Assembly: GCA_000424365.1 (NCBI GenBank) | Contig: AUJT01000001.1 | Coordinates: 124,001-188,000 of the forward strand | Direction of reading: 5' to 3' | Length of the DNA: 64,000 bases | Origin: Lachnospiraceae bacterium NK4A144 | GTDB taxonomy: Bacteria > Bacillota > Clostridia > Lachnospirales > Lachnospiraceae | In this document: positions 24,304 through 33,338 of the stretch, in pieces | How positions within the stretch are numbered: position 1 is the stretch's first letter | How the letters are laid out: the number at the start of each line of letters is the position of its first letter | Program-made: the position numbers and the translations under genes | Notes under the pieces: generated by a model | What the model saw: only the letters and a program-made list of their open reading frames with translations | What the model was told of the DNA's origin: nothing | Databases searched by the model: none

Positions 24304-24705
24304 ATGGGCGCACGGGATTTTTTAGGAAGCGGATGGAAATTTCCGTTACAGATAGACCCGAGAACGGGAAAGATGGCAGTATCGGATATGGAAGACAATA
24401 TAAGAGAATCGATCGGCATCATCCTTTCCACGTACAGGGGAGAACGTGTGATGCGCCCGGAATTTGGCGCAAATACAGCGGATTTTGCGTTTGCACCAAC
24501 AAGCTATACAGAAAAAGAAACTATCTCATATGAACTGTCACGTCAGCTGATACTGGACGAACCGCGTATTACAGATGTGACCGTGAACTGTGAAGAAACC
24601 GGTATAGAAGGTGCTCTGAAGATAATCGTGGACTATACCATAAGGAGCACAAATAACAGATACAATCAGGTCTACCCGTTTTATCTCGATGAGGAAATGA
24701 CATGA
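24304..24705 (+). CDS. gp25-like baseplate wedge protein (Afp9/Pvc9)
   Basis: A 133-residue GPW/gp25 family protein. It nucleates sheath assembly at the baseplate. Family blocks: ENIRESIGIILSTYRGERV-type sequence (here DNIRESIGIILSTYRGERV), MRPEFGANTADFAF and the C-terminal strand KIIVDYTIRSTNN. Start ATG 24304 behind GAGGAGAG. Its stop overlaps the next start by 4 nt, which couples it to the first J protein. Confidence 0.95.
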   Translation: MGARDFLGSGWKFPLQIDPRTGKMAVSDMEDNIRESIGIILSTYRGERVMRPEFGANTADFAFAPTSYTEKETISYELSRQLILDEPRITDVTVNCEETGIEGALKIIVDYTIRSTNNRYNQVYPFYLDEEMT

Positions 24706-27626
24706 AGCATGTACTTGTGGATGATAGAAAAAAAGAAGATGTCCTGAAGCAGGTCAAGGATCTCGCGGCTTCATACGTACCTGAGTGGAGATATGAGGAA
24801 GGTGACCCGGACGATCCGGCAGCGGTACTTACCGAGATATTTGCGGAAATGTACGCAGGTATCATCGACCGCTTAAATGAAACACCGGAGCGATTTTACG
24901 ACGAGTTCTTAAATATCCTCGGAGTAGAGGAAGCAGAACCCGCTGCTGCAGAAGGACTGGTGAGATTTACAGTGGACAGCTCGATCACAGATCCTGTACG
25001 AGTCCCGGAAAACTCACTTTTATATATTTCCAGAAATGAGCAGAATATCGTATATGAGACAGAACAGCCGATAGATGCGACTTCTAACGAAATACAGGAT
25101 GTATTTCTGATAGATCCGGAACAGAAATGTATCGAAAAGTTTGACTTTGAAAATCCGGAGAGCTTTTTTTCATGTGGTAATCATGAAAACCTGCAAAAGC
25201 ATATTTTCAGAATCTCGGAAAACAGCATCCTGCATCTAAGAGGAAAAGCTGATATAGAGATAGATCCTCTGGCAGAATCGGAGTTCCTTAGAAACGATAT
25301 ACTGACACGTTTAAGCAATAAAGAAAATGTACATTGGAGCTGGATTTCCGAGAATGGAAAGCAGGAATTTAAGAATATATCTATCGAAGCCGGAAAGCTC
25401 GTTCTTCATAAGGATAAGGGAGAACTGATGCCGGATGAGGACGGAAACAGATATGTGCAGTGTGAATTTTTTGAACATGACACAGAATTAAGGATCCGGG
25501 GCTTGAATGTCAGCGGCAGATCTTCGGAAAAGATCCGTTCAGATGGATTATATTTCGGAGAATTCCGTCTCTCGGATAAGGAAGGCGGGTACTGTTTCGG
25601 ACGTATTCCGGCACCGTATGAAGAGTTTTTCATCCGTTCTGATGATGTGCTTACAAAGCGCGGAGCGCAGGTAGCAGTGAGCTTTGATATGTCGATCATC
25701 ACCTACGAAGCCTTTGACCACAGCGGACCGCAATATAATTACGGTGAGCTGGTCATCGATAAAAAAGCGGCTGTAGTGCGGGAACCAGATGACGTATATG
25801 TGAATGAAGTGATCTGGGAGTACTACAACGGACTCGGATGGCATGTATTAAATGTATCCGGATCGGTTAATCCTTTCTCCGGTCAGTCAGATGAATCACT
25901 GGTACTGACATTTACTGTTCCGGAGGATATTCAGGAAACAGAAGTAAATGCGGTTAATGGTTATTTTATAAGAGCCCGTGTAGTAAGTGTAGAAAATGCT
26001 TACAGCATCAGACCCAGATGGCTGCTTCCGTTTGTAAAGCGCGTCGATCTGGAATGGGCATATGCAACAGAAAGACCTGCAGAAAGACTTGAGGCTCTGA
26101 ATAATGTAGAGCAGGAAGAATCAAAGGAATGGGACGGCGTAAGCCAGCTTGCTTTTACGGTCTATAAAGACATGCAGGATGAAATTCCGGCAATCTATAT
26201 GAGGTTTGACAGACCTTTATCCGGGATGCCTCTATCCATGATGTTTGTTATAAGCAATCACTCAGGCATAAGTGGAAAATTAAAGTTTGAACTGTGGACA
26301 GGAAAAAGATTTGATCCGGTTCACATAGTGGATGATACAGGAAACCTGGTACACTCAGGACCGGTATTTCTCTATTTTAACCGGACGTCCGAAATAGGCA
26401 GATTTTTTGGCAGGGACGGCTATTGGCTGCGTATAACGGCGGGATACAATCCGATCCGGGAAAATATTTCAGCACCGCTTGTTTCATTCATCGACTTTAA
26501 TGTGACAAAGGCAGTTCAGAGGCAGCATGCGGAGGATGAACTGTTTTCAGCAGACTCGTATGAGGAAAACAGACGTATACAGCTCTTAAATGTGCCTGTG
26601 ATAAAGACAGAGGTATGGGTAAATGAGACCCGGGGAATAAAATCCGAAACCATAAATATGCTTGAAAGGGATTACCCGGAAGACATCCGTAAGACGGAAA
26701 ACGAGGATGGCGAGGTTAACTACTGGATACGCTGGAAGAGAATCAGAGAGTGTGATACGGCGGAAAGCGAAGACAGGATATACCGACTGGATCCGTACAC
26801 GGGAGTCATCACATTTGGTGATGGCAGATACGGAAAAATAGTTCCGGAAGGATTTGAAAATATACGTGTTTCCTATACTTACGGCGGAGGGGCAGAAGGA
26901 AATGCAGAGGCAGGCGAGCTTCAGGATTTTCTGATACCTGTTCCACGTATCTCGGGAGTCAGAAATGTAGTTGCCATGAATGGCGGTACAGGAAAGATCG
27001 GAAGAGAACGGATAGAGAAATACGGAAAATTCAGGATACGTCATCAGGATCGCGCGATAGGAATAACGGACTTCGATCAGCTGATATATGAGAATTTTGG
27101 AAATGTAGCTCATGTAAAGAGCTTTGACGGTATCGATGAATTTGGAAAAAAAGCGCCGGGGCATATCACTGTAGTTATCACCGGTATGTCAGGCGGAAAT
27201 GAGCGGACCAATCAGGAACTATGTGCACATGTTAAATCCTTCCTGGAAGAGAGATGTGACTGTACACTTATTTCTTCCGGATTTTTATCGGTTCTGACTT
27301 CTACAGAGATGGAAGTTACGGCAGATATCGAGGTGGTCATCACATCACCGGATAATGCGGCAGCCGTACAGCAGGAAATCCAGAATGCGCTGGAAAACCT
27401 CATAAATGTGCGATGGGCAGAAAGAGACATAGGTGATCAGATAAGGATAGGCGAAGTCTACACGGTGCTCAAAAACATCCATGAGATCCGTTCAGTCCGG
27501 AAAGTTATCCTCGAAGGTGTTATGTACGAAAATGGAAAGAAGATACTGGTACCTATAGAATCCGATTCGAATCTCCCGTTTGTCACGGTAAGGAGCGGAG
27601 AACACAGGATCGTCATTGATCTGTAA
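24702..27626 (+). CDS. Baseplate wedge protein 1 (J-like, Afp11/Pvc11 type)
   Basis: A 974-residue baseplate J/gp6-like protein, a main arm of the wedge. The N terminus (SYVPEWRYEEGDPDDPAAVL, EMYAGIIDRLNETPERFYDEFL) is characteristic of the larger eCIS J protein. The C-terminal core contains VITFGDGRYGKIVPEG and VSYTYGGGAEGNAEAGEL. It is followed by the strand-helix region TDFDQLIYENFGNVAHVKSF typical of J proteins. The middle 300 residues hold eCIS-specific inserted beta domains. Length fits the Afp11 class. Confidence 0.93.
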   Translation: MKHVLVDDRKKEDVLKQVKDLAASYVPEWRYEEGDPDDPAAVLTEIFAEMYAGIIDRLNETPERFYDEFLNILGVEEAEPAAAEGLVRFTVDSSITDPVRVPENSLLYISRNEQNIVYETEQPIDATSNEIQDVFLIDPEQKCIEKFDFENPESFFSCGNHENLQKHIFRISENSILHLRGKADIEIDPLAESEFLRNDILTRLSNKENVHWSWISENGKQEFKNISIEAGKLVLHKDKGELMPDEDGNRYVQCEFFEHDTELRIRGLNVSGRSSEKIRSDGLYFGEFRLSDKEGGYCFGRIPAPYEEFFIRSDDVLTKRGAQVAVSFDMSIITYEAFDHSGPQYNYGELVIDKKAAVVREPDDVYVNEVIWEYYNGLGWHVLNVSGSVNPFSGQSDESLVLTFTVPEDIQETEVNAVNGYFIRARVVSVENAYSIRPRWLLPFVKRVDLEWAYATERPAERLEALNNVEQEESKEWDGVSQLAFTVYKDMQDEIPAIYMRFDRPLSGMPLSMMFVISNHSGISGKLKFELWTGKRFDPVHIVDDTGNLVHSGPVFLYFNRTSEIGRFFGRDGYWLRITAGYNPIRENISAPLVSFIDFNVTKAVQRQHAEDELFSADSYEENRRIQLLNVPVIKTEVWVNETRGIKSETINMLERDYPEDIRKTENEDGEVNYWIRWKRIRECDTAESEDRIYRLDPYTGVITFGDGRYGKIVPEGFENIRVSYTYGGGAEGNAEAGELQDFLIPVPRISGVRNVVAMNGGTGKIGRERIEKYGKFRIRHQDRAIGITDFDQLIYENFGNVAHVKSFDGIDEFGKKAPGHITVVITGMSGGNERTNQELCAHVKSFLEERCDCTLISSGFLSVLTSTEMEVTADIEVVITSPDNAAAVQQEIQNALENLINVRWAERDIGDQIRIGEVYTVLKNIHEIRSVRKVILEGVMYENGKKILVPIESDSNLPFVTVRSGEHRIVIDL

Positions 27627-27650
27627 GGATCTTTAATGTAAGGAAAAGTC

Positions 27651-29681
27651 ATGATTCAGTCAAAAAACCTGGACAATCAGACATTTGAAGAGATTACGGC
27701 TCATTCCGTATCACGAATCCCCGGTCTTTCCGGAAACTGGACAAATTTCAATTTGTCCGATCCCGGAATAACGCTCGTGGATCTATTTGCATGGTACAAA
27801 GAAATGCAGCAGTACCAGCTGAACTTTTTTAGTGACGAGATCGCGGAAAGGCTTCTGGCTCTTACAGGAACACATCTTTTGCATGAAAAAGCAGCAGAAT
27901 GTATGTTGAAGATATATGAAGATCCTGAGCGGGACTATCCTGTTCTCACAAGACTCGAAACAAAAGAAGGCATCGTCTTTGAACTTGCGGAAAAGATACC
28001 GGATACACTGCCGCAGCTCACAGGAGTTCATATAATCGATGGACGAAGAGCCGTCGATGTGAGACCTCTTTTGAGGGAAGGTGCAGGATTCAGCCCCTTT
28101 AACTTTGAGGGAGAGAGGCAGACAGAGATAGTTCTGGAATTTGATACAGAGGATACGGAAATATCTGTGTGGTTTGAAATATCCGAGCACAGCAGGACAA
28201 AACGAAACCCTGTTGAAGAGGGAACAGAAGCTCCGAGGATCATCGAATGGTTTTCTGAGACACTGTCAGATGACCCGGTAGTAGTAGACGAAACCAATTC
28301 TCTTTCTCATAGCGGACGGATCACTTTTAAGCCGAATGGCAAACACATAATAGGAACACTTGTCGATCCGGGATGTGAAGAGGAAGTGATCATAAAGAAT
28401 ATTGAAGTTGGTCATTTTAGAGCTATTCAAAAGCAGACTATTTCAGACATCAGAAAATTTACAGCGGAGAGTGCACCGGAATATAAGCTGTCCTTTGACG
28501 ATGCACTCGGACTTGTCGGAGAGCCTACAGCCTTTGTTCGAAAAGATACAGGCTGGACACAGGCAGACGTAAAGAAAGAGGATGAAGGTGAGAACGTCAG
28601 AACGCTTTCTGTCAACACTGAGGAAGCACTGCAGGACGGACAGGAAAACCTGAAGGTCTGCATGACGGATCCTATTCATTTTTATGATATGTTTTTTGAT
28701 TCGACCGGCATGCCGGGGCAGGAACTACAGCTGGAACTAAACGGAAAAATTCCGGTTCATGACTATTTCACTCTTATCTGCGATACAAGGGAACCGGACG
28801 GAACGATAGCGCAGGAAGAATGGCATGAAGTAAATGATTTTTATTCCTGTGACAGCCGTTCGAGAGTTTTTATGTATGACAGTGAGAGGGAATGTATCAT
28901 TTTCGGAGATGGAAAAAAAGGAGCGATAGTTCCTGCCGGAAAGAATGCGATATTTGTAGCAGAAATGGCACTGTCAGAGTGTGCTGGAGGAAATATTCCT
29001 CAAAATGCAGGGCTGTATTTCAGTGAAAATCTGCAGCAGATAGAAAATGATGAAGCATCAGGCGGAAGAAACCGTGAAACGGTGAGTGATGCGATGATGC
29101 GGTTTAGATATCGCCTGACACATACGAGGAAATGCGTGACGCAGGCTGATTTTGAGCGGGCGGCAGCAGAAACACCGGGATTTAGAGTGAGAGAAGCACG
29201 GGCGATAGCCGGTTTTGACCGCAAAGAACCTACACGGAAAGCCCGTTGTCCTGTGGTAACAGTAGTGGTTGTCCCGGATTCTGATGAGATCAATCCTGTT
29301 CCTGATGAAAGATTCATAAGGGCGGTATCAAAGAACATTGAGTCTCGCAGAACAGTTGGAACAATGGTCAGAGTGACCGGTCCGGTTTATATCCCGGTGG
29401 ATGTGAGCCTGGAGATCATGACAGATGAAGAAATTTCATCCGAGGAGATCAGAAAGCGTATAGCAGAAAGCTTCCAGACAGGGAGGCGCCGAAAGATCGG
29501 AGATGCGATAGCGCTTATGGATATTGAAACGGCGGTTGCCGGGATACGGGGAGTATTAAGCGTAAGCCGTATAAATATCTCTACATCATCACCGGAATGT
29601 GCAAGAAATGCATACGGAGATCTTGTGATACCAAAGGATGCAATAGCATATCTAAGGAAATTGAGAGTATCAGGGAGATAA
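27651..29681 (+). CDS. Baseplate wedge protein 2 (J-like, Afp12/Pvc12 type)
   Basis: A 676-residue second J-like protein. The N terminus has the paired SRIPGLSGNWTNFNLSDPGITLVDLFAWYKE block seen in the smaller eCIS wedge protein. Further on are IIFGDGKKGAIVPAGKN, a SGGRNRETVSDAMMRFRYRL segment and TQADFERAAAETPGF, which are the J-domain hallmarks. With the 974-residue protein it would form the heterodimeric wedge. It starts 25 nt downstream of its partner. Confidence 0.93.
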   Translation: MIQSKNLDNQTFEEITAHSVSRIPGLSGNWTNFNLSDPGITLVDLFAWYKEMQQYQLNFFSDEIAERLLALTGTHLLHEKAAECMLKIYEDPERDYPVLTRLETKEGIVFELAEKIPDTLPQLTGVHIIDGRRAVDVRPLLREGAGFSPFNFEGERQTEIVLEFDTEDTEISVWFEISEHSRTKRNPVEEGTEAPRIIEWFSETLSDDPVVVDETNSLSHSGRITFKPNGKHIIGTLVDPGCEEEVIIKNIEVGHFRAIQKQTISDIRKFTAESAPEYKLSFDDALGLVGEPTAFVRKDTGWTQADVKKEDEGENVRTLSVNTEEALQDGQENLKVCMTDPIHFYDMFFDSTGMPGQELQLELNGKIPVHDYFTLICDTREPDGTIAQEEWHEVNDFYSCDSRSRVFMYDSERECIIFGDGKKGAIVPAGKNAIFVAEMALSECAGGNIPQNAGLYFSENLQQIENDEASGGRNRETVSDAMMRFRYRLTHTRKCVTQADFERAAAETPGFRVREARAIAGFDRKEPTRKARCPVVTVVVVPDSDEINPVPDERFIRAVSKNIESRRTVGTMVRVTGPVYIPVDVSLEIMTDEEISSEEIRKRIAESFQTGRRRKIGDAIALMDIETAVAGIRGVLSVSRINISTSSPECARNAYGDLVIPKDAIAYLRKLRVSGR

Positions 29682-29688
29682 ATGGTAA

Positions 29689-30789
29689 ATGGGCGGACAA
29701 CAGAAACAATTGCATTTCTGCAGATCGGAAGACTGGAAATGCTGTGATCAGAAAGGGTTTCTTACAGAAGGGGACTCTTTGAGGCTGGATATCCGTAATA
29801 CACGATCGGCATTTCTGATCCTTCCTGTTATAGATAGCGGTGAAACAGGATTTGAATGGGATCGTATGACCATAAAAGGGTCATTTACGGACAATACTGC
29901 AGTGAGTGCTTATGCGTATGCCTGGGACGGTACAGGTGAAGCAACGGAATTTGACATGAATGCGACAGATGAGCAGATAAGGCGAAAGCTCTATGTAATG
30001 GCAGGTTTACCGGTGCCGCGCGCAAATGATTGTCTGCTGCACCGGAGAGGAAGGTATATAAGACTCGGTCTGGAGTTTTCTGCAGGTGGAACGGATGCAC
30101 CGGTTCTTGACGAGATCGCGATCAGTACCGATGGTGATCACATGGTGGATTATTTGCCGGCAATCTATCAGAAAGATGAATTTACCCGTCGTTTTCTATC
30201 GGTGTATAACAGCATGTTCCTTGATCTGGAGAAAAAGATTAGTTCGCTGCCTTCACTTTTTGATATAGATACGGAAGGCATGGATAACCTCATGATGTTA
30301 GCCGAGTGGCTATCGATCGTGGGAAACAGATATGCTGATGATCGGATCAGAGAATGGATAAGAAATGCTTTTGTAAATTATGAAACGATGTTTACCCGTG
30401 AGGGAATACTCAGATCCGTAAAGCGTCTCACAGGAAAGGATGCCCTGATAATAGAGTATTTTGAAGTGGATCCGCAGAATCCGGATTGTCCGGATTCTAA
30501 AGTATATGAATCACTTTACGGAAATGATCCTTACACATTTTTTATACTGCTCCCGGAGAATACCTTTAATAGCCGGGACGATAAGGAGTTTTTCATCAGG
30601 AATATGAAAAGTCTCACTCCTGCAGGCAGAAAGATGGAACTCATAATTCTGAAAAAGGGTCTGCAGCTTGGATGGCATTCATATCTCGGTGTAAATTCCA
30701 TAGTCGGTGATTACACTATGGTTAAAATTGATGAAAGTACGGCACTTCAGCTTGATACGGTGATCGGAGGAGACGGCAGCGATGGCTAA
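29689..30789 (+). CDS. Phage tail protein I-like baseplate protein
   Basis: A 366-residue protein with a gpI-like core: YLPAIYQKDEFTRRFLSVYNSMF, a ISSLPSLFDIDTEGMDNLMMLAEWL helix pair, and EGILRSVKRLTGK. Such proteins attach fibres to the wedge or close the baseplate ring. The first 130 residues are an eCIS-specific beta-rich domain. The start ATG 29689 lies 11 nt after AGGGAG; an out-of-frame ATG at 29682 leads only to a short frame. Its end overlaps the next gene by 8 nt. Confidence 0.88.
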   Translation: MGGQQKQLHFCRSEDWKCCDQKGFLTEGDSLRLDIRNTRSAFLILPVIDSGETGFEWDRMTIKGSFTDNTAVSAYAYAWDGTGEATEFDMNATDEQIRRKLYVMAGLPVPRANDCLLHRRGRYIRLGLEFSAGGTDAPVLDEIAISTDGDHMVDYLPAIYQKDEFTRRFLSVYNSMFLDLEKKISSLPSLFDIDTEGMDNLMMLAEWLSIVGNRYADDRIREWIRNAFVNYETMFTREGILRSVKRLTGKDALIIEYFEVDPQNPDCPDSKVYESLYGNDPYTFFILLPENTFNSRDDKEFFIRNMKSLTPAGRKMELIILKKGLQLGWHSYLGVNSIVGDYTMVKIDESTALQLDTVIGGDGSDG

Positions 30790-32545
30790 TGATTTTTTTC
30801 CAATTGAGAGAAACAGATATTTTTACGGCAAGCTTCTGACGGTCCGTGATTTTGAAGCGGAACAGGATTATTCGAGAAACAAACATCGTCTGATGAATCT
30901 GGCAATGAACGGATCCGGAATCGTATTTGGACTGGGGGTCAGTGCCAGCGACGATTCTACACTTCTTATAGAGAGTGGTCTGGCGCTTGACGGCAGCGGC
31001 CGGGAGATCGTGGTTGAAAATTCTATTATCAGAAAGCTGACGATGATAGAAGGATCGGCTGATCTAAAGGAGTCAGATGATGCCTGGTTGTGCCTGGCAT
31101 ATGCAGAGAAAGAGACACAACCTGTCAATGCGGTTAATTCCGGAAATCAGGAAAATAGTCAGTACAATATGACCAGGGAAACCTACAAGCTCTACCTTAC
31201 AGCTAAGGCACCTGACTATGAAGAGATACTTAAGTCTGAGGGATATCGAAATGTTAAGACTATCTACAATGAAAAGCATCTGACGATCGTTTTTGCGGCA
31301 GATGATCTGGCAGTTGCAGGAGATGAGATATCAGCGCACTTTCTGATCATAAAGGATTACAATACTCCTCCTGTTCACTTTACGCTTTCGGGTGAAAGTG
31401 AATTTACGGAAGATGGAAAGATCACGCTCGAATACTCGCAGGACTCTTCTGAAAAGAGACAGTGCATAATGACATCACTGCCTATATCCGTACGAGGAGT
31501 AACGACACTTTCAGATAATCTTTTCGGTGGAAATGTAGAGCTAAATCTTGAGATAGGAACAAGGCATTACAAAAATTACATAGAAATACCGGCTCTGCTC
31601 ATGGTCACAAATACAGCCCGTGAGCTGGAAGAAATAAGGCGGCACAGAGACAACCTCTCGGAACATATCCGTGAGAAGGATATTCCTATCTATCTCTCAA
31701 AGATAGAGCTTATTCATTCGACCGGAAATATCTTTATTAACACACTGACGGATCTTCCTTTTGATCAGAAGATCAAAAAGGAAACGATAAAAAGAGGTAC
31801 GTCAGGTCAGCAGATAGAAGTTAAGACCAATGTGCGTCAGCTGGATTACTGGCAGAAACCGGATGTAAGGGCTTCATTTAATCCGGGAAGCGGAAGACTT
31901 AATCTGGATTTCGGAATCCCGTCACCTGAGCAGTATGATTATGCGATAAGTCATGGTGTGGTAGATATGGAGATGCCGGGAGGTATCAAGGTAAATGCCA
32001 GATTTTTCTCAGAGGAGATACCACATGGACTCGGGCCGGGTGCAGTGGATGTCAGACTTTCCGTTGAGTTTGATGATAACGGAGACAAGGCACTTCTGAT
32101 AGGAAACCGTGAAGTGTTTAAGTCCAAAAACTCAGGAGTAGAGCCGCCGTGGGTAGAAACCAGCGTGATCGTATATCCGGAACGCGGAACCATGAAGATA
32201 GGTGTATGGCTTCATGATACGGTTAACGGCAACAGGATAAAGATCCACTACTTCGCACAGAAACCGGAACGTGATACAGACAGGATAATTGACCGCTCAA
32301 GACCAGAAATCAGGATATTGCCGGAAGTAACAAGGATTTCTGCCGGAGACAGACTTCACTTCAGGGCAATTGTTGAGGGAACGGATGATAAGACAGTTGA
32401 ATTCTCGGTTGTTGATGAAAACGGCGGCGTGATCGATCAGAACGGTGTTTACAAGGCTCCTGAGAAACCGGGAACATATGAAGTTATGGCAACGTCTATT
32501 GCAGATCCGGAGGTAAGAGCGTCTGCGTTCGTAATTATTGAGTGA
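30782..32545 (+). CDS. eCIS-associated large protein with C-terminal Ig-like domain
   Basis: A 587-residue protein of a family that recurs in eCIS loci next to baseplate genes. Its opening (FFPIERNRYFYGKLLTVRDF, then MNGSGIVFGLGV and LIESGLALDGSGREIVV) is typical. Its function is not established; attachment of fibres or surface decoration is possible. The middle is beta-rich. The C-terminal 85 residues look like an Ig-like/bacterial surface domain (RILPEVTRISAGDRLHFRAI, YKAPEKPGTYEVMATS). It overlaps the gpI-like gene upstream by 8 nt and the next frame by 8 nt. Confidence 0.8.
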   Translation: MANDFFPIERNRYFYGKLLTVRDFEAEQDYSRNKHRLMNLAMNGSGIVFGLGVSASDDSTLLIESGLALDGSGREIVVENSIIRKLTMIEGSADLKESDDAWLCLAYAEKETQPVNAVNSGNQENSQYNMTRETYKLYLTAKAPDYEEILKSEGYRNVKTIYNEKHLTIVFAADDLAVAGDEISAHFLIIKDYNTPPVHFTLSGESEFTEDGKITLEYSQDSSEKRQCIMTSLPISVRGVTTLSDNLFGGNVELNLEIGTRHYKNYIEIPALLMVTNTARELEEIRRHRDNLSEHIREKDIPIYLSKIELIHSTGNIFINTLTDLPFDQKIKKETIKRGTSGQQIEVKTNVRQLDYWQKPDVRASFNPGSGRLNLDFGIPSPEQYDYAISHGVVDMEMPGGIKVNARFFSEEIPHGLGPGAVDVRLSVEFDDNGDKALLIGNREVFKSKNSGVEPPWVETSVIVYPERGTMKIGVWLHDTVNGNRIKIHYFAQKPERDTDRIIDRSRPEIRILPEVTRISAGDRLHFRAIVEGTDDKTVEFSVVDENGGVIDQNGVYKAPEKPGTYEVMATSIADPEVRASAFVIIE

Positions 32546-32594
32546 TAAAAAAGGGGTAAACCTGTTTTCAGGGAAGAGACAGGGGATAGAGGAT

Positions 32595-33338
32595 ATGAGT
32601 GGAGCAGAGCTTATTCAGGGCAGGTACAAAATTGAATGTACACTTAGGGAGTCTGAGGATTATGTGGCTTACCGGGCAGTAGATATCGAGGACAGAGAAA
32701 AAAAATCCGTGATCCTTAATGTTTACAGCGGACAGTATGTAAAGGAATTTGTAAGAGTCTTTCATGATCTGGGGAATTGCAGGGATTACAAGGGAATGTT
32801 CCTTTACGATGGTAAGATTGCGTCAATTTTTACGTGGAATACGGGAGAAAATTTTTCTCAGATCTTTAAGAAAAAGGCTGATCTAAGCATAGAATACCGG
32901 ATGAAGTCCGGGGATCAGCTCTTTCATATAGGTCTGCTTGTTGACTCATATCCGGAAGAAATACGCCGGAGTGTGCTTTACAACGATAATTTCAGGGTGA
33001 AACAGGCATCAGAGGAGATCATGCTGAACTTCCTTATCAGTCCGGAAAAAAAGCATGAATCAGTGGCAAAAGTCATAGAAAACAAGGTCAGGACTGTATT
33101 TCCAAGAGGGCTCACCGTGCCTATAGTTCAGAGAGAATTCTTTTTGAGTCTCGAAGAAAATCCTCCGGAAGACGGAAAAGAATTATTTGAGCGATGGAGA
33201 GAGTATAAAGAACCGATAGCTGAAGCATGGAAAAAGTCTATGAAACGCGGAAGCATAGAGCGGTTTTTTGAAATCATATTTATGAACATCAAATGGTTCT
33301 TTAAGTACTCTTTCAGGAAATGGAGGAGAAATAGATGA
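32595..33338 (+). CDS. Kinase-like (probably inactive) membrane-proximal protein
   Basis: A 247-residue protein. The N terminus resembles a protein-kinase N-lobe (LIQGRYKIECTLRESEDYVAYRAVD, then KKSVILNVYSGQ). It has no glycine loop, no clear VAIK lysine, HRD or DFG motif, so activity is unlikely. The C terminus is aromatic and basic (ERFFEIIFMNIKWFFKYSFRKWRRNR in pattern), suggesting membrane contact. I prefer ATG 32595, preceded by GATAGAGG; TTG 32538 overlaps the previous gene but has no ribosome site. It overlaps the cyclase-like gene by 4 nt. The kinase relation is weak and based on pattern only. Confidence 0.55.
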   Translation: MSGAELIQGRYKIECTLRESEDYVAYRAVDIEDREKKSVILNVYSGQYVKEFVRVFHDLGNCRDYKGMFLYDGKIASIFTWNTGENFSQIFKKKADLSIEYRMKSGDQLFHIGLLVDSYPEEIRRSVLYNDNFRVKQASEEIMLNFLISPEKKHESVAKVIENKVRTVFPRGLTVPIVQREFFLSLEENPPEDGKELFERWREYKEPIAEAWKKSMKRGSIERFFEIIFMNIKWFFKYSFRKWRRNR

